From positions 1 through 49,771 of the forward strand of contig JAUXTU010000046.1 in assembly GCA_030679145.1 (NCBI GenBank): a stretch of 49,771 nt of DNA, in the 5' to 3' direction. A program made the position numbers and the translations under genes. The DNA comes from Bacteroidota bacterium (lineage in GTDB: Bacteria; Bacteroidota; Ignavibacteria; UBA10030; UBA8401). This document shows, piece by piece, positions 33,840-43,174 of the stretch; the first letter of the stretch is position 1; each line of letters opens with the position of its first letter. The notes below the pieces were generated by a model, which was not told where the DNA came from, searched no databases, and saw only the letters and a list, made by a program, of their open reading frames with translations.

Positions 33840-36038
33840 ATGAAAAGTTATGTTCGAATTTCCAGCTTTGTCGTTATATGTATTGGGATATTTTTATCCG
33901 TACAACTTACCAATGCTCAATGGGTTGGTATCACCGGACCTGGACCAACCAGTGTGACAGCATTTGCAAAACATGGCAGCGCACTCCTAGCCGGAACAAA
34001 TGGAAACGGAATTCATTCTTCCTCTGATAACGGCATCACGTGGCGAACCATCAATGGAGCAGGACCGGCAAATTTTGCTCCTACAATGATCCGTTCATTG
34101 TATTCAACAGGAACGCGCATCATCGCCGGCTCATATGCAAGCGGTTTATATTTTTCTACAGATGGAGGTAGTTCCTGGACAAGATATGCAACCGTTTCAT
34201 CCGGGGCGAGCATAAATGGAATTGTAAAAACTGATACGGTTATCTTTGCCGGCGGAGCAGGAATGTGGCGATCGTTGGACAAAGGTGTTACATGGGTAAG
34301 TGCCACTTCAGGTTTAACAAATACAAATGTTCGCGGTATGGGAACGATCGGCAATCTTGTCTTTGCAGGAACAGACGGGGGTATTTTTAAATCGACCAAT
34401 CTCGGCGTGACATGGAGTAAATCCGATTCAGGTATGGGCGGAACAACTAAATATGCCGGACATGTCGTTTCAAGTAATGGAGTTTTGTATGCAAATATAT
34501 CGAATGGATATTCCGGGGGTGGTGTCATTTATAAATCCACAAATAATGGAATTACGTGGGATAGTTCAAACGGAAATCTCTCGAGTTTATCGCTCACCGA
34601 TATTGAATGTTATGGCGACACAGTTTTTGTCGGATTAAACAATAATAAATTGGTCCGCTCAACGAACAAAGGAACAAGTTGGACTTCAATCACAACAGGC
34701 GTTGCTCAATATCCGTATGTAATTTTCATCGATAATAATCGCGTTTATGTTGGAGGCAACGCCGGAAATTTTGCAGGGGATGGCGGAGTTTTTGTTTCGA
34801 CAAATAATGGTACGGACTGGTCTAGAACTACATCTGCAATGTTAAGCGGATCGGTCAGAAGTTTCGGTAAGATCGGGGAAAACCTTTTAATGGGAATTGA
34901 TGCCGGAAATACATCAGCTTTGAACGGAGTGTATGTATCTACTAACCATGGTTCTCTATGGAATAAACCAAGCACGACACTTTCTGCAAATGGAAATCAA
35001 CTTAAAGCAAATGTTATGTTGGTAAAAGGTTCGAAGATTTTTGTTGCAGCTTCATCCAATGTTCCCTATGGAGTGTTTGCATCAACAGATGGTGGAACTA
35101 CTTGGTCATCAACCAACACAGGACTGTATCAATATGCCGATGTTTATCAGTTTCTTGCAGATGCTGATACTATTTACATTGCATCAAAAGAAGGATTATT
35201 TCGAACGACGAATGATGGTGCAAACTGGACACCCACACAAACAGGAATCCCGGCTGGTGAAGTAAAATCTATTGTAATGCGAGGTGATACTCTTTATGCT
35301 TCCAATGCAAGTAATAAATTATATCGGTCTGAAAATCGGGGACGTACATGGACATCAAAAACTACTGATCTTCCGCAATATATATATCTTTATAAACTGT
35401 TTGTGAGCGGTGAAAAACTATTTACAATCGGTGGAGACGGAGCAGGGGGATTATATCAATCATTAGACAGCGGAAGTCATTGGACAGCAGTGAATGCAGC
35501 AACATTTTCCGGTAATGGACTAGTTCTGAATCTTGTCATTGCTAAGCAGAATATTTTTGCATTGACAAATGCGGCAGGGATATATCTTTCCACCAACAAT
35601 GGCACAACATGGACACAGATCAATAAGGGAATTTCCGGATCGTATCCAAATTTTTCAAATGTGTTCGTTGCTTGGGATAGTGTATATGCATCAATGGGTG
35701 GAAGCGTCTATCGTGCAGGTCTGTCTGACTTCGGAATCACGAAGGTAGAGGAAATTCAATCAGGAATAACACCGCAGGAATTTGCCCTCGAACAAAATTA
35801 CCCCAATCCTTTCAATCCATCGACAACAATACGCTTTAACGTTCAACCTTTAGGTGCGACAACGTTGAAAGTCTACGATATCGTTGGACGAGAAGTGGCA
35901 ACGTTAGTGAATGAGAACCTAAAAGCGGGAACATACGAAGTGAAATTTAACGCTTCAAAACTTTCCAGCGGAATTTATTTTTATCAATTACACTCAGGAA
36001 ATTATTCGGCAACAAAACGAATGATACTTCTCAAATAA
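33840..36038 (+). CDS. Secreted beta-propeller (BNR/Ycf48-like) protein with T9SS sorting domain, 1
   Basis: About 732 residues; the ATG at 33840 is preferred over the one at 33834 because it lies six bases after AGGAGG. It has a signal peptide (to TNAQ, about residue 27), then roughly fourteen propeller-blade repeats with the Asp-box-like STNNGTTW / STDGGSSW pattern (residues about 30-640), and a C-terminal type A T9SS sorting domain of about 80 residues: FALEQNYPNPFNPSTTIRF, LKVYDIVGREVATLV, GIYFYQLHSG and the basic-hydrophobic ending KRMILLK. It should be exported by Sec, then carried across the outer membrane by T9SS and anchored or released. The binding target is unknown. It is the first of three tandem relatives. 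Confidence 0.85.
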   Translation: MKSYVRISSFVVICIGIFLSVQLTNAQWVGITGPGPTSVTAFAKHGSALLAGTNGNGIHSSSDNGITWRTINGAGPANFAPTMIRSLYSTGTRIIAGSYASGLYFSTDGGSSWTRYATVSSGASINGIVKTDTVIFAGGAGMWRSLDKGVTWVSATSGLTNTNVRGMGTIGNLVFAGTDGGIFKSTNLGVTWSKSDSGMGGTTKYAGHVVSSNGVLYANISNGYSGGGVIYKSTNNGITWDSSNGNLSSLSLTDIECYGDTVFVGLNNNKLVRSTNKGTSWTSITTGVAQYPYVIFIDNNRVYVGGNAGNFAGDGGVFVSTNNGTDWSRTTSAMLSGSVRSFGKIGENLLMGIDAGNTSALNGVYVSTNHGSLWNKPSTTLSANGNQLKANVMLVKGSKIFVAASSNVPYGVFASTDGGTTWSSTNTGLYQYADVYQFLADADTIYIASKEGLFRTTNDGANWTPTQTGIPAGEVKSIVMRGDTLYASNASNKLYRSENRGRTWTSKTTDLPQYIYLYKLFVSGEKLFTIGGDGAGGLYQSLDSGSHWTAVNAATFSGNGLVLNLVIAKQNIFALTNAAGIYLSTNNGTTWTQINKGISGSYPNFSNVFVAWDSVYASMGGSVYRAGLSDFGITKVEEIQSGITPQEFALEQNYPNPFNPSTTIRFNVQPLGATTLKVYDIVGREVATLVNENLKAGTYEVKFNASKLSSGIYFYQLHSGNYSATKRMILLK

Positions 36039-36097
36039 CAACATTCGAACAATTAACTTTAATTCTATCATCTATTTTTTACTAAAGGAGTAATACC

Positions 36098-38224
36098 ATT
36101 AAAAATACATTCTTGCATTTCCATCGTCTCGGTTTTCTTTTTATTTTAATTTGTTTTTTCAACTCTACAAATATTTTGCAAGCACAATGGACACAGGCAA
36201 GTGGTCAGGGAGGCGGTAACGTTTTGTCGCTTGCCGTTAATGGTGCAAATATCTTTGAAGGTTCTTCTGATGGCGTTTATCTTTCTACCAACAATGGAAC
36301 AAGTTGGACAGCAGTTAATTCGGGATTAACGAACACATATGTGAAATCTTTGGTTTTTAGCGGAACGAATCTTTTTGCTGGTACCAATAGCGGCGTTTTT
36401 CTTTCCACCAATAATGGAGTAAACTGGACGGAAGTAAAAACGGGCTTGACGAATTCGATTGTCAATGCAATAGTTGTTAATGGTACAAATCTCTTTGCCG
36501 GAACAAATGGCGGTGTTTTTCTTTCTACAAACAACGGTACAAGTTGGACGAAGGCAAGTACAGGCTTAATATATCCTTCTATTAAATCGCTTGCTGTAAT
36601 AGGATCGAATCTGTTTGCAGGGACTTTTAGCGGCGGTGTTTTTCTATCTACTGATAATGGTACAAGTTGGTCAGCGGTCAATACTGGGTTGACATTTCCA
36701 AATGTTCAGTCGCTTGCTGTAATTGGCACAAATCTTTTTGCAGGAACAGATGGTGGTGTTTTTCTTTCGACGAACAATGGGACAAGTTGGACAGCGGTTA
36801 ATTCCGGCTTAACATACGCAAATGTATTGTCTCTGGTATTCAGTAGTACAAATCTTTTTGCTGGCACAAATGGAGGAGGTGTATTTCTTTCCACAAACAA
36901 CGGAACAAGTTGGTCGGTGGTTAAAACGGGTTTAACAAATAATACTACTATCAATGCGTTAGCAGTAATTGGAACAAATCTCTTTGCGGGTTCAACAAGA
37001 GGTGTGTTTCATTCTACAAATAATGGGGGGAATTGGAATTCGGTAAAAACAAATTTTACAAATACGCATAACTATGCTCTTGTCTCAGACGTGTCCGGAA
37101 ATCTATTTGCAGGTGATTATCCCGGCAGCGGAGTATTTCTTTCCTCCAACAGCGGCACAAGTTGGACAGAGGTCAATGCGGGTTTAACGAACACCGCTGT
37201 TAAATCACTTATTGCCAGCCCAAATGGGACAGGAGGAACAAATCTTTTTACAGGAAATACTGGCGGCGTTTTTCTTTCATCGAATAACGGAATAAGTTGG
37301 AGTGCGGCGAACAACGGAATTGCAACTGCGGTTGTTTCAACATTTGCGACAATAGGTTCGAATCTGTTTGCAGGAACTAATGGTGGTATGTTTCGTTCCA
37401 CGAATACTGGAACAAGTTGGACGCCGATCAATTCAGGATTGACGTATACTGTTGTCAATGCTCTCGCAGTTAATGGTACGAATCTTTTTGCAGCAACCGG
37501 TGTTGGCGTTTTTCTTTCAACAAATAATGGTTCGAATTGGGTAGCCATCAACACAGGATTAACCACAACGTACGTAAACACACTTGCGGTCAATGGAACA
37601 AATCTTTTTGCAGGAACTCAATCCGGCGGTGTTTTTCTTTCAACGAATAATGGATCAAGTTGGACTGCGGTAAATACCGGTATTGAAAACTCTCGAGTTG
37701 ATGCTCTTATCGCTACTACGAATGGGAATGGCGGGACAAATCTTTTTGCCGGTGTTTATACGAAAGGCGTAATTCTTTCTACAAACAACGGAACAAGTTG
37801 GGAGGTTGTTGCTACAGGATTACCAATTGATTCCAGATACGTGTTGTCATTTACTATTAGCGGTACGAATTTATTTGCAGGAACGTATGGTGGCGGTGTT
37901 TGGAAAAGACCATTGTCAGAGATGATTACTTCCGTTGAAAAACTCTCGACAAAATTGCCTACGAATTTCAATCTCGAACAAAATTATCCTAATCCATTTA
38001 ATCCGTCTACAATGATCAGTTATCAATTACCGGTAAGCAATCTGGTCACTCTAAAAGTATTTGATAATGTTGGAAGAGAAGTTGCAACAATAGTGAATAA
38101 ACGACAAGAAGCAGGAACATATCAAGCGGCATTCAATGCGCAAGGATTGTCGAGCGGATTGTATTTCTATCAATTGAGAACGGGAAATTATTCAGAAACA
38201 AAAAAAATGATGCTTCTGAAATAG
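36098..38224 (+). CDS. Secreted repetitive beta-propeller protein with T9SS sorting domain, 2 (ATT start)
   Basis: About 708 residues. No ATG fits: AAAGGAG (36084-36090) is followed at the right spacing (7 bases) by ATT at 36098, which would give a normal signal peptide (MKNTFLHFHRLGFLF... to LQAQ); the first conventional alternative, TTG at 36113, is 22 bases from the site. The body consists of 13 full and one partial copies of a 42-residue unit (NLFAGTNGGVFLSTNNGTSW, then a spacer ending in GLT), strikingly uniform in protein and DNA. The C-terminal T9SS domain has FNLEQNYPNPFNPSTMISY and ends KKMMLLK. It is probably a cell-surface propeller of unknown target, 59 bases behind the first gene. 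Confidence 0.82.
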   Translation: MKNTFLHFHRLGFLFILICFFNSTNILQAQWTQASGQGGGNVLSLAVNGANIFEGSSDGVYLSTNNGTSWTAVNSGLTNTYVKSLVFSGTNLFAGTNSGVFLSTNNGVNWTEVKTGLTNSIVNAIVVNGTNLFAGTNGGVFLSTNNGTSWTKASTGLIYPSIKSLAVIGSNLFAGTFSGGVFLSTDNGTSWSAVNTGLTFPNVQSLAVIGTNLFAGTDGGVFLSTNNGTSWTAVNSGLTYANVLSLVFSSTNLFAGTNGGGVFLSTNNGTSWSVVKTGLTNNTTINALAVIGTNLFAGSTRGVFHSTNNGGNWNSVKTNFTNTHNYALVSDVSGNLFAGDYPGSGVFLSSNSGTSWTEVNAGLTNTAVKSLIASPNGTGGTNLFTGNTGGVFLSSNNGISWSAANNGIATAVVSTFATIGSNLFAGTNGGMFRSTNTGTSWTPINSGLTYTVVNALAVNGTNLFAATGVGVFLSTNNGSNWVAINTGLTTTYVNTLAVNGTNLFAGTQSGGVFLSTNNGSSWTAVNTGIENSRVDALIATTNGNGGTNLFAGVYTKGVILSTNNGTSWEVVATGLPIDSRYVLSFTISGTNLFAGTYGGGVWKRPLSEMITSVEKLSTKLPTNFNLEQNYPNPFNPSTMISYQLPVSNLVTLKVFDNVGREVATIVNKRQEAGTYQAAFNAQGLSSGLYFYQLRTGNYSETKKMMLLK
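36240..37910 (+). repeat. Internal ~126-bp tandem repeats of the second propeller gene
   Basis: Thirteen copies of a unit of about 126-129 bases, each containing ACAAATCTTTTTGCAGG-like and TTTCTTTCNACNAAYAAYGG-like segments, run in one direction. They encode the 42-residue propeller units. Similarity at DNA level makes unit gain or loss by recombination, and assembly collapse, likely. Confidence 0.8.
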
Positions 38225-38277
38225 TGCCAAACATTGTCAGCAAAAATTATTCACTAGAATAGGATTCGGGAAAAAAT

Positions 38278-39531
38278 ATGAAGAAACAAATCATCTTATT
38301 AATGGTAATAGCAATATCATCCTTTGCTCAATGGCAGCCAACCGACACGACCAATGTGGGTATAACAGGAAGTATTGTAACTCACGGGAATTTGATTTTT
38401 CAGTACGGCACTTACCAGGGATTTAGGATCTTCCGGAGCACAAACAACGGAATATCGTGGGAAAATATTTCGGCAACCGTTCCTTCAACTTTTACAAATA
38501 TCTATAGCTTTGGTGGAGAATTGTTTGGAGTCTATCTTGGGAATATATATGTCTCAACTAATAATGGCGACAGTTGGACATTGCGATCTACAGTTACTGT
38601 TACCGGTAATGGGGCAATATTGGCGTTGACTTCACTTGGTTCCACGTTGTATGGAATCTCGAATAGAAAATCGTTCTTTGTCTCAACAAACAGCGGCGTG
38701 AAATGGGAGGAAATCATCATCAACGATCCAAGAAACATGGTGATGGTTAACTTTGCAGCCGGCGGGGGCAAGCATGTTGCGGTATTTGCTAATGTTGGTG
38801 CGTTGGTTTCAACAAATAACGGTTCGACATGGATTGAGAAAAATCCAACTCTCGGAGGAATTTCCGGTGTTTACTCATTTAACGATATCGTTTTTGGATT
38901 TTCATTTGGCGGGGGAATTTATCGGATGGGAGCAAGCGATACCGGATGGATTGCCGTGAATAACGGAATTGCTGATAATGGCTTATACCAAATTCCCAAA
39001 TCGATGTATGGAAACGGGAATACTTTGTATGCTGGCGTGTGGGGACTCTTTTCTTCGCAAACGAAAATTTATTCTTCAGTCAACAATGGTGCAACATGGG
39101 ATACTCTTTCAACAACAGGATTATTGTTGAATAACACAACCGTAACTCCTTGGTTCCTCACGGCAAATCAATCCAATGTTTTTGTCTATTGTTACGGGAC
39201 CAAAATTCATGCCGTTTACTCGTTGTTACGGACGACAAGCGTTGACGATGTTTCCGAAAAGGTGCCGATTGAGTTTTCACTAGCACAAAATTATCCGAAT
39301 CCCTTCAATCCTAGCACAAATATTCGATTTACAGTTCATGACGATGGATTTACTTCATTAATTGTTTATGATGTTCTCGGGAAAGAAATTACAACGCTTG
39401 TTAATGAACAACTTACGGCAGGGAGTTACGAAACAACATTGAATGCAACAACATTGGTGAGTGGAATTTATTTTTATCGATTAATCAGTGGAAGTTCCAC
39501 GCAAATGGGGAAAATGATATTATTGAAATAA
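38278..39531 (+). CDS. Secreted beta-propeller protein with T9SS sorting domain, 3
   Basis: This 417-residue protein has a short signal peptide (MKKQIILLMVIAISSFAQ), about six propeller-like blades with STNNGDSW / SVNNGATW boxes (residues about 20-325), and a type A T9SS sorting domain (about 335-417): FSLAQNYPNPFNPSTNIRF, LIVYDVLGKEITTLV, GIYFYRLISG and GKMILLK at the end. It is the shortest and most divergent of the three tandem genes, lying 53 bases after the second, and the three probably form one transcript ended by the hairpin at 39603. Confidence 0.83.
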   Translation: MKKQIILLMVIAISSFAQWQPTDTTNVGITGSIVTHGNLIFQYGTYQGFRIFRSTNNGISWENISATVPSTFTNIYSFGGELFGVYLGNIYVSTNNGDSWTLRSTVTVTGNGAILALTSLGSTLYGISNRKSFFVSTNSGVKWEEIIINDPRNMVMVNFAAGGGKHVAVFANVGALVSTNNGSTWIEKNPTLGGISGVYSFNDIVFGFSFGGGIYRMGASDTGWIAVNNGIADNGLYQIPKSMYGNGNTLYAGVWGLFSSQTKIYSSVNNGATWDTLSTTGLLLNNTTVTPWFLTANQSNVFVYCYGTKIHAVYSLLRTTSVDDVSEKVPIEFSLAQNYPNPFNPSTNIRFTVHDDGFTSLIVYDVLGKEITTLVNEQLTAGSYETTLNATTLVSGIYFYRLISGSSTQMGKMILLK

Positions 39532-39602
39532 ATTTTTTGGAGCTGCTTTGAAGTTTCCATCTGGGGAGGTGGAAAAGTGACAAGTGGTTTCAAATTACAG
39601 AG

Positions 39603-39652
39603 CGGGATGTTGGCTGAAGGACTCCATTGGAGAAGGCACATCCCGTTTTTTT
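39603..39652 (+). terminator. Terminator after the three propeller genes
   Basis: CGGGATGT (39603-39610) pairs with ACATCCCG (39638-39645) around a 27-base loop that can form a further small stem, followed by seven T. Confidence 0.65.
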
Positions 39653-39725
39653 ATTTTAAACCTTGCTACACAAAACTAACTTTTCTATATTTTCCAGCCG
39701 TCTATCTCACGTCATCACCAAAGCA

Positions 39726-40235
39726 ATGTCAAAAATTTTTTGCACATCATTCGACTCCAAGATCGGAACGATCTATATCGCTTCGACGGAAAAAGGTGTT
39801 TGTAAAATCTGCATCCCAAAAGAGACTAAAAAAGATTTCTTCTCATGGCTTGCCACGAATTTCAACGAAGAAGATGTGGTGGACAATAAAAGCCGCAACA
39901 AAGATGTTATCGATCAGTTGACGCGTTACTTCAACGGTAAGCTTGCAAAATTTTCTATGCCGATGGATCTGCTTGGCACAACATTTCAGCTTCGTGTGTG
40001 GAAAGAACTCCGCAATATTCCGTACGGCACCACAATATCGTACAAGCAGCTAGCTCGACGTGTTGGAGTACCGCGCGGTTTCCAGGCAGTGGGAAGTGCG
40101 AACGGCTGCAATCCAATTCCGATCATTATCCCTTGCCATCGCGTGATCGGTACCGATGGATCATTGACCGGTTACGCTGCGGGAATTAAGACAAAAGAAT
40201 TTCTGCTCCGTGCTGAAGGTGCAATTCTTATTTAG
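39726..40235 (+). CDS. ogt: Methylated-DNA--protein-cysteine methyltransferase
   Basis: Ogt repairs O6-alkylguanine by moving the alkyl group to its own cysteine in a suicide reaction. The protein is 169 residues from the ATG at 39726; the in-frame extension to 39663 would overlap the preceding terminator region. The N-terminal ribonuclease-H-like domain (FCTSFDSKIGTIYIASTE) is followed by the DNA-binding/active domain: FQLRVWKELRNIPYGTTISY, the arginine-finger stretch RGFQAVGSANGCNP and the active-site PCHRVIGTDGSLTGYA. All catalytic residues are intact. It is monocistronic. Confidence 0.92.
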   Translation: MSKIFCTSFDSKIGTIYIASTEKGVCKICIPKETKKDFFSWLATNFNEEDVVDNKSRNKDVIDQLTRYFNGKLAKFSMPMDLLGTTFQLRVWKELRNIPYGTTISYKQLARRVGVPRGFQAVGSANGCNPIPIIIPCHRVIGTDGSLTGYAAGIKTKEFLLRAEGAILI

Positions 40236-40386
40236 GTGTTTCTCAAGAAAATCCCGCCTGTTACAAATCCATCCTGATGATATTATCCATCACGTGCGGC
40301 TTATTTTTGCTACGAATATTATATCTTGAATAAACAACAAATAATGCGTACTTATTGTCAGAAATAATTATTGTTCCGAGAAAATT

Positions 40387-40746
40387 ATGGCAAAAATATT
40401 GATTGTTGATGATGAAATTTCCGTCCGAAAATCCATCGTTGCTGTTTTAAAATTACATGGTCACGAAACGATAGAAGCGGATAATGGGGTAGTAGCCTAC
40501 GATATGATTAAATTACACCCGCCGCAACTTATTATCAGCGATGTGATGATGGCAAACATGAATGGTTTTATGCTCCGAGAGATTTTACTGCAAAATAAGT
40601 TAACCGCTGCAGTTCCGGTAATTTTAATGACAGGGTTAGCAAATAATGCCGGTGCTTGGGGATCAGATCCTTCTGTAAATTATATTACCAAACCATTCAC
40701 GATTGATGAATTGATGTTGCTCGTGAATAGTAGACTGAAAGCGTAG
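40387..40746 (+). CDS. Single-domain response regulator (receiver only)
   Basis: This 119-residue protein is a CheY-like receiver with no output domain. The acidic pair (IVDDE), phospho-accepting Asp (IISDVMM, about residue 54), Thr (LMTG) and Lys (ITKPF) are all present, so it should be phosphorylated. No kinase gene is next to it; the only kinase-like gene in the window, at 3.4-4.8 kb, lacks the donor His. The partner is therefore unknown. It lies alone between ogt and the helicase gene. Confidence 0.9.
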   Translation: MAKILIVDDEISVRKSIVAVLKLHGHETIEADNGVVAYDMIKLHPPQLIISDVMMANMNGFMLREILLQNKLTAAVPVILMTGLANNAGAWGSDPSVNYITKPFTIDELMLLVNSRLKA

Positions 40747-40909
40747 ATCTTTAGAAAAGATGTTTCTTGAAACTTCAGCTTAACCTCATTGCACGGTAGA
40801 TTTTCTTCTCTCATTGCATCGCCTTTGTTATTTGCGTATTTTCAATTTACGAATATGGTCGTCTGTTATTGTTCACTTTACATTTTAATACTCTAAGTAT
40901 TTCCAACGA

Positions 40910-43174
40910 ATGTCCTTACTGAATCAACTTAATCCCGTTCAACGTGATGCTGCGTCGGTCATTGATGGACCGACAATGATCGTCGCGGGAGCCGGAAGCG
41001 GAAAGACCCGCGTACTCACTTTTCGAATCGCTCATCTCTTAGAAGCCGGAATTCATCCATCAGAAATTCTTGCATTAACGTTTACCAACAAAGCCGCTAA
41101 AGAAATGAAGGAGCGGATCGAAAAGCTCATCGGAACGAAAGCGCATTCCGTTTGGGCAGGAACATTCCATTCGATCTTTGCGCGCATCCTTCGTCATGAA
41201 TGTGAACCGCTCGGTTATACCCGCTCATTCACCATCTATGATTCTGATGATTCTATCGGACTGATCAAAAATATTATGACGGGTATGAGCATCTCACAGC
41301 AGCAAGTGAATCCCCGTGCTGTTCTTTCACGCATCAGCGGTGCTAAGAACCAAATGATCTCGCCGCCGGAATATGAGCAGCTTGCGAAAGAATTTTTCGA
41401 ACAAAAGGTCTCCGAGATCTATACCGAGTATGTGAAGAAGCTTCATAAGAATAATGCGATGGATTTTGATGATCTGTTATTGAAACCGATCGAACTCTTT
41501 AAAAAGCATGAACGTGCGCTGGAAAAATATCAATACCGATTCAAATATCTTCTGGTAGATGAATATCAGGATACAAACCGAGCGCAGTATGTGCTGATCA
41601 ATATGATCGCACAAAAGTTCAAGAACATTTGTGTGGTGGGTGATGATGCGCAAAGTATCTATGCGTTCCGCGGCGCAGATATCAAGAATATATTGGATTT
41701 TGAACGCGATTATCCGAACGCAAAAGTATTCCGTCTTGAACAGAATTACCGCTCCTCAAAAACAATTCTTGCAGCTGCAGATTCTGTTATTAAGAACAAC
41801 CGCAATCAGATCAAAAAAACGCTGTGGACCGATAATCCAAAAGGTGAGAAGATATCGGTGATCGAAGCGGAAGATGATAAAGCTGAAGGTGTTCACATTG
41901 CACATCGCATTCAAGAACACATCACCAAAGAGAAACTTGACCTGAAAAATTTCGCCGTTCTCTATCGCACGAACGCGCAATCACGCTCCGTTGAAGATGC
42001 GATGCGTCGTGCAGGAATTCCATACGTTATCATTGGCGGCGTGGCATTCTATCAGCGAAAAGAAATCAAAGATGTTCTTGCATATCTTCGTCTGATCGTA
42101 AATCCGAAAGATGAAGAAAGTTTGCTCCGTGTGATCAATTATCCTGCACGCGGGATCGGCGACACGACGATCGAAAAATTGATCGAGCATTCCACCATCA
42201 CAAATTTATCGCTGCTTGATATCGTGATGAATCCCGGCGCAATATCATCATTGTCGGATCGGGCAAAAAATTCGGTTCAGCAATTTGGGAAACTCATTCT
42301 TAAATATGCAGAGCTGCGAACGCAGATCTCCGCGAGCGAAATTGCCCGCGCATTGGTAGATGAGCTTGGAATTCTACGGATGTATAAAGATGAGGGAACT
42401 CCGGAATCGCTCGGACGGTGGGAGAACGTGCAGGAACTGCTCTCTGCAGTTTCAGAATTCGTTGATGCAAACAAAGAACATCCTGCATTGGAAAATTTTC
42501 TTGAAGAAGTTGCGCTCGTTGCAGCAACTGATTCCATCGCGGATGAGAAAAATTCGGTGACGCTGATGACGCTTCACGCCGCAAAAGGATTGGAATTTCC
42601 TGTTGTCTTCATCTCCGGAGTAGAAGAAGGATTGTTCCCAATGTATCAAGGTTCGCCTGATCCTTCTGAACTGGAAGAAGAACGACGATTGTGTTATGTG
42701 GGTATCACCCGCGCAATGAAAAAATTATATCTCACGTACACTCGAATACGCTATCGCTTTGGCGATGTAACGTATCCTGTTGTTTCTCGATTTCTTTCCG
42801 AGATCGACGATTCGTTGCTTGATAAGGAAACAGTTCGTCGTCCCGCATATTCTCCAACGGTGATCTCTTCTCTCGCAAGTTCGCGCGACCGATATCTCAG
42901 TTCAATTCAACAAAAGAAAACGAAACAGACTGAACATTTTACACCCGATGCAGAAGTTGATTATGATTCCGAAACACAGGTCGCAACGGACTCCTTCGGA
43001 GAAGAGATCAAGTTGAAAGTTGGAGTGTATGTTGAACATGAAGTGTTCGGACGCGGGAAGGTGACACTGATGAGCGGTCGAGGTGAGTCCGCAAAAGCAG
43101 TGGTGAATTTTCAAAGTGTTGGTCCAAAAAATCTGATGGTTAAATTCGCACGATTGCGTGTGCTTGGTGCATAA
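40910..43174 (+). CDS. pcrA: UvrD/PcrA-type DNA helicase
   Basis: This 754-residue superfamily 1A 3'-5' helicase acts in repair and replication-fork maintenance. Motifs are in order: LNPVQRDAA (Q motif), AGAGSGKTRVL (Walker A, about 28), ALTFTNKAAKEMKER (Ia), YLLVDEYQDTNRAQY (Walker B, about 222), VGDDAQSIYAFRGAD (III), RLEQNYRSS (IV), LMTLHAAKGLEFPVVF (V) and ERRLCYVGITRAMKKLYL (VI). The C-terminal tail includes a KVGVYVEHEVFGRGKV Tudor-like end that in PcrA contacts RNA polymerase. Several genes in this family (uvrD, pcrA) are hard to separate; the tail supports PcrA. Its stop overlaps the next start (TAATG). Confidence 0.9.
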   Translation: MSLLNQLNPVQRDAASVIDGPTMIVAGAGSGKTRVLTFRIAHLLEAGIHPSEILALTFTNKAAKEMKERIEKLIGTKAHSVWAGTFHSIFARILRHECEPLGYTRSFTIYDSDDSIGLIKNIMTGMSISQQQVNPRAVLSRISGAKNQMISPPEYEQLAKEFFEQKVSEIYTEYVKKLHKNNAMDFDDLLLKPIELFKKHERALEKYQYRFKYLLVDEYQDTNRAQYVLINMIAQKFKNICVVGDDAQSIYAFRGADIKNILDFERDYPNAKVFRLEQNYRSSKTILAAADSVIKNNRNQIKKTLWTDNPKGEKISVIEAEDDKAEGVHIAHRIQEHITKEKLDLKNFAVLYRTNAQSRSVEDAMRRAGIPYVIIGGVAFYQRKEIKDVLAYLRLIVNPKDEESLLRVINYPARGIGDTTIEKLIEHSTITNLSLLDIVMNPGAISSLSDRAKNSVQQFGKLILKYAELRTQISASEIARALVDELGILRMYKDEGTPESLGRWENVQELLSAVSEFVDANKEHPALENFLEEVALVAATDSIADEKNSVTLMTLHAAKGLEFPVVFISGVEEGLFPMYQGSPDPSELEEERRLCYVGITRAMKKLYLTYTRIRYRFGDVTYPVVSRFLSEIDDSLLDKETVRRPAYSPTVISSLASSRDRYLSSIQQKKTKQTEHFTPDAEVDYDSETQVATDSFGEEIKLKVGVYVEHEVFGRGKVTLMSGRGESAKAVVNFQSVGPKNLMVKFARLRVLGA

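Noticed and set aside
36240-37910. Regular repeats resembling a CRISPR-like or satellite array
   Set aside because: The ~126-base units keep an open frame and encode propeller blades with a sorting domain behind them; units are far too long and lack unique spacers.
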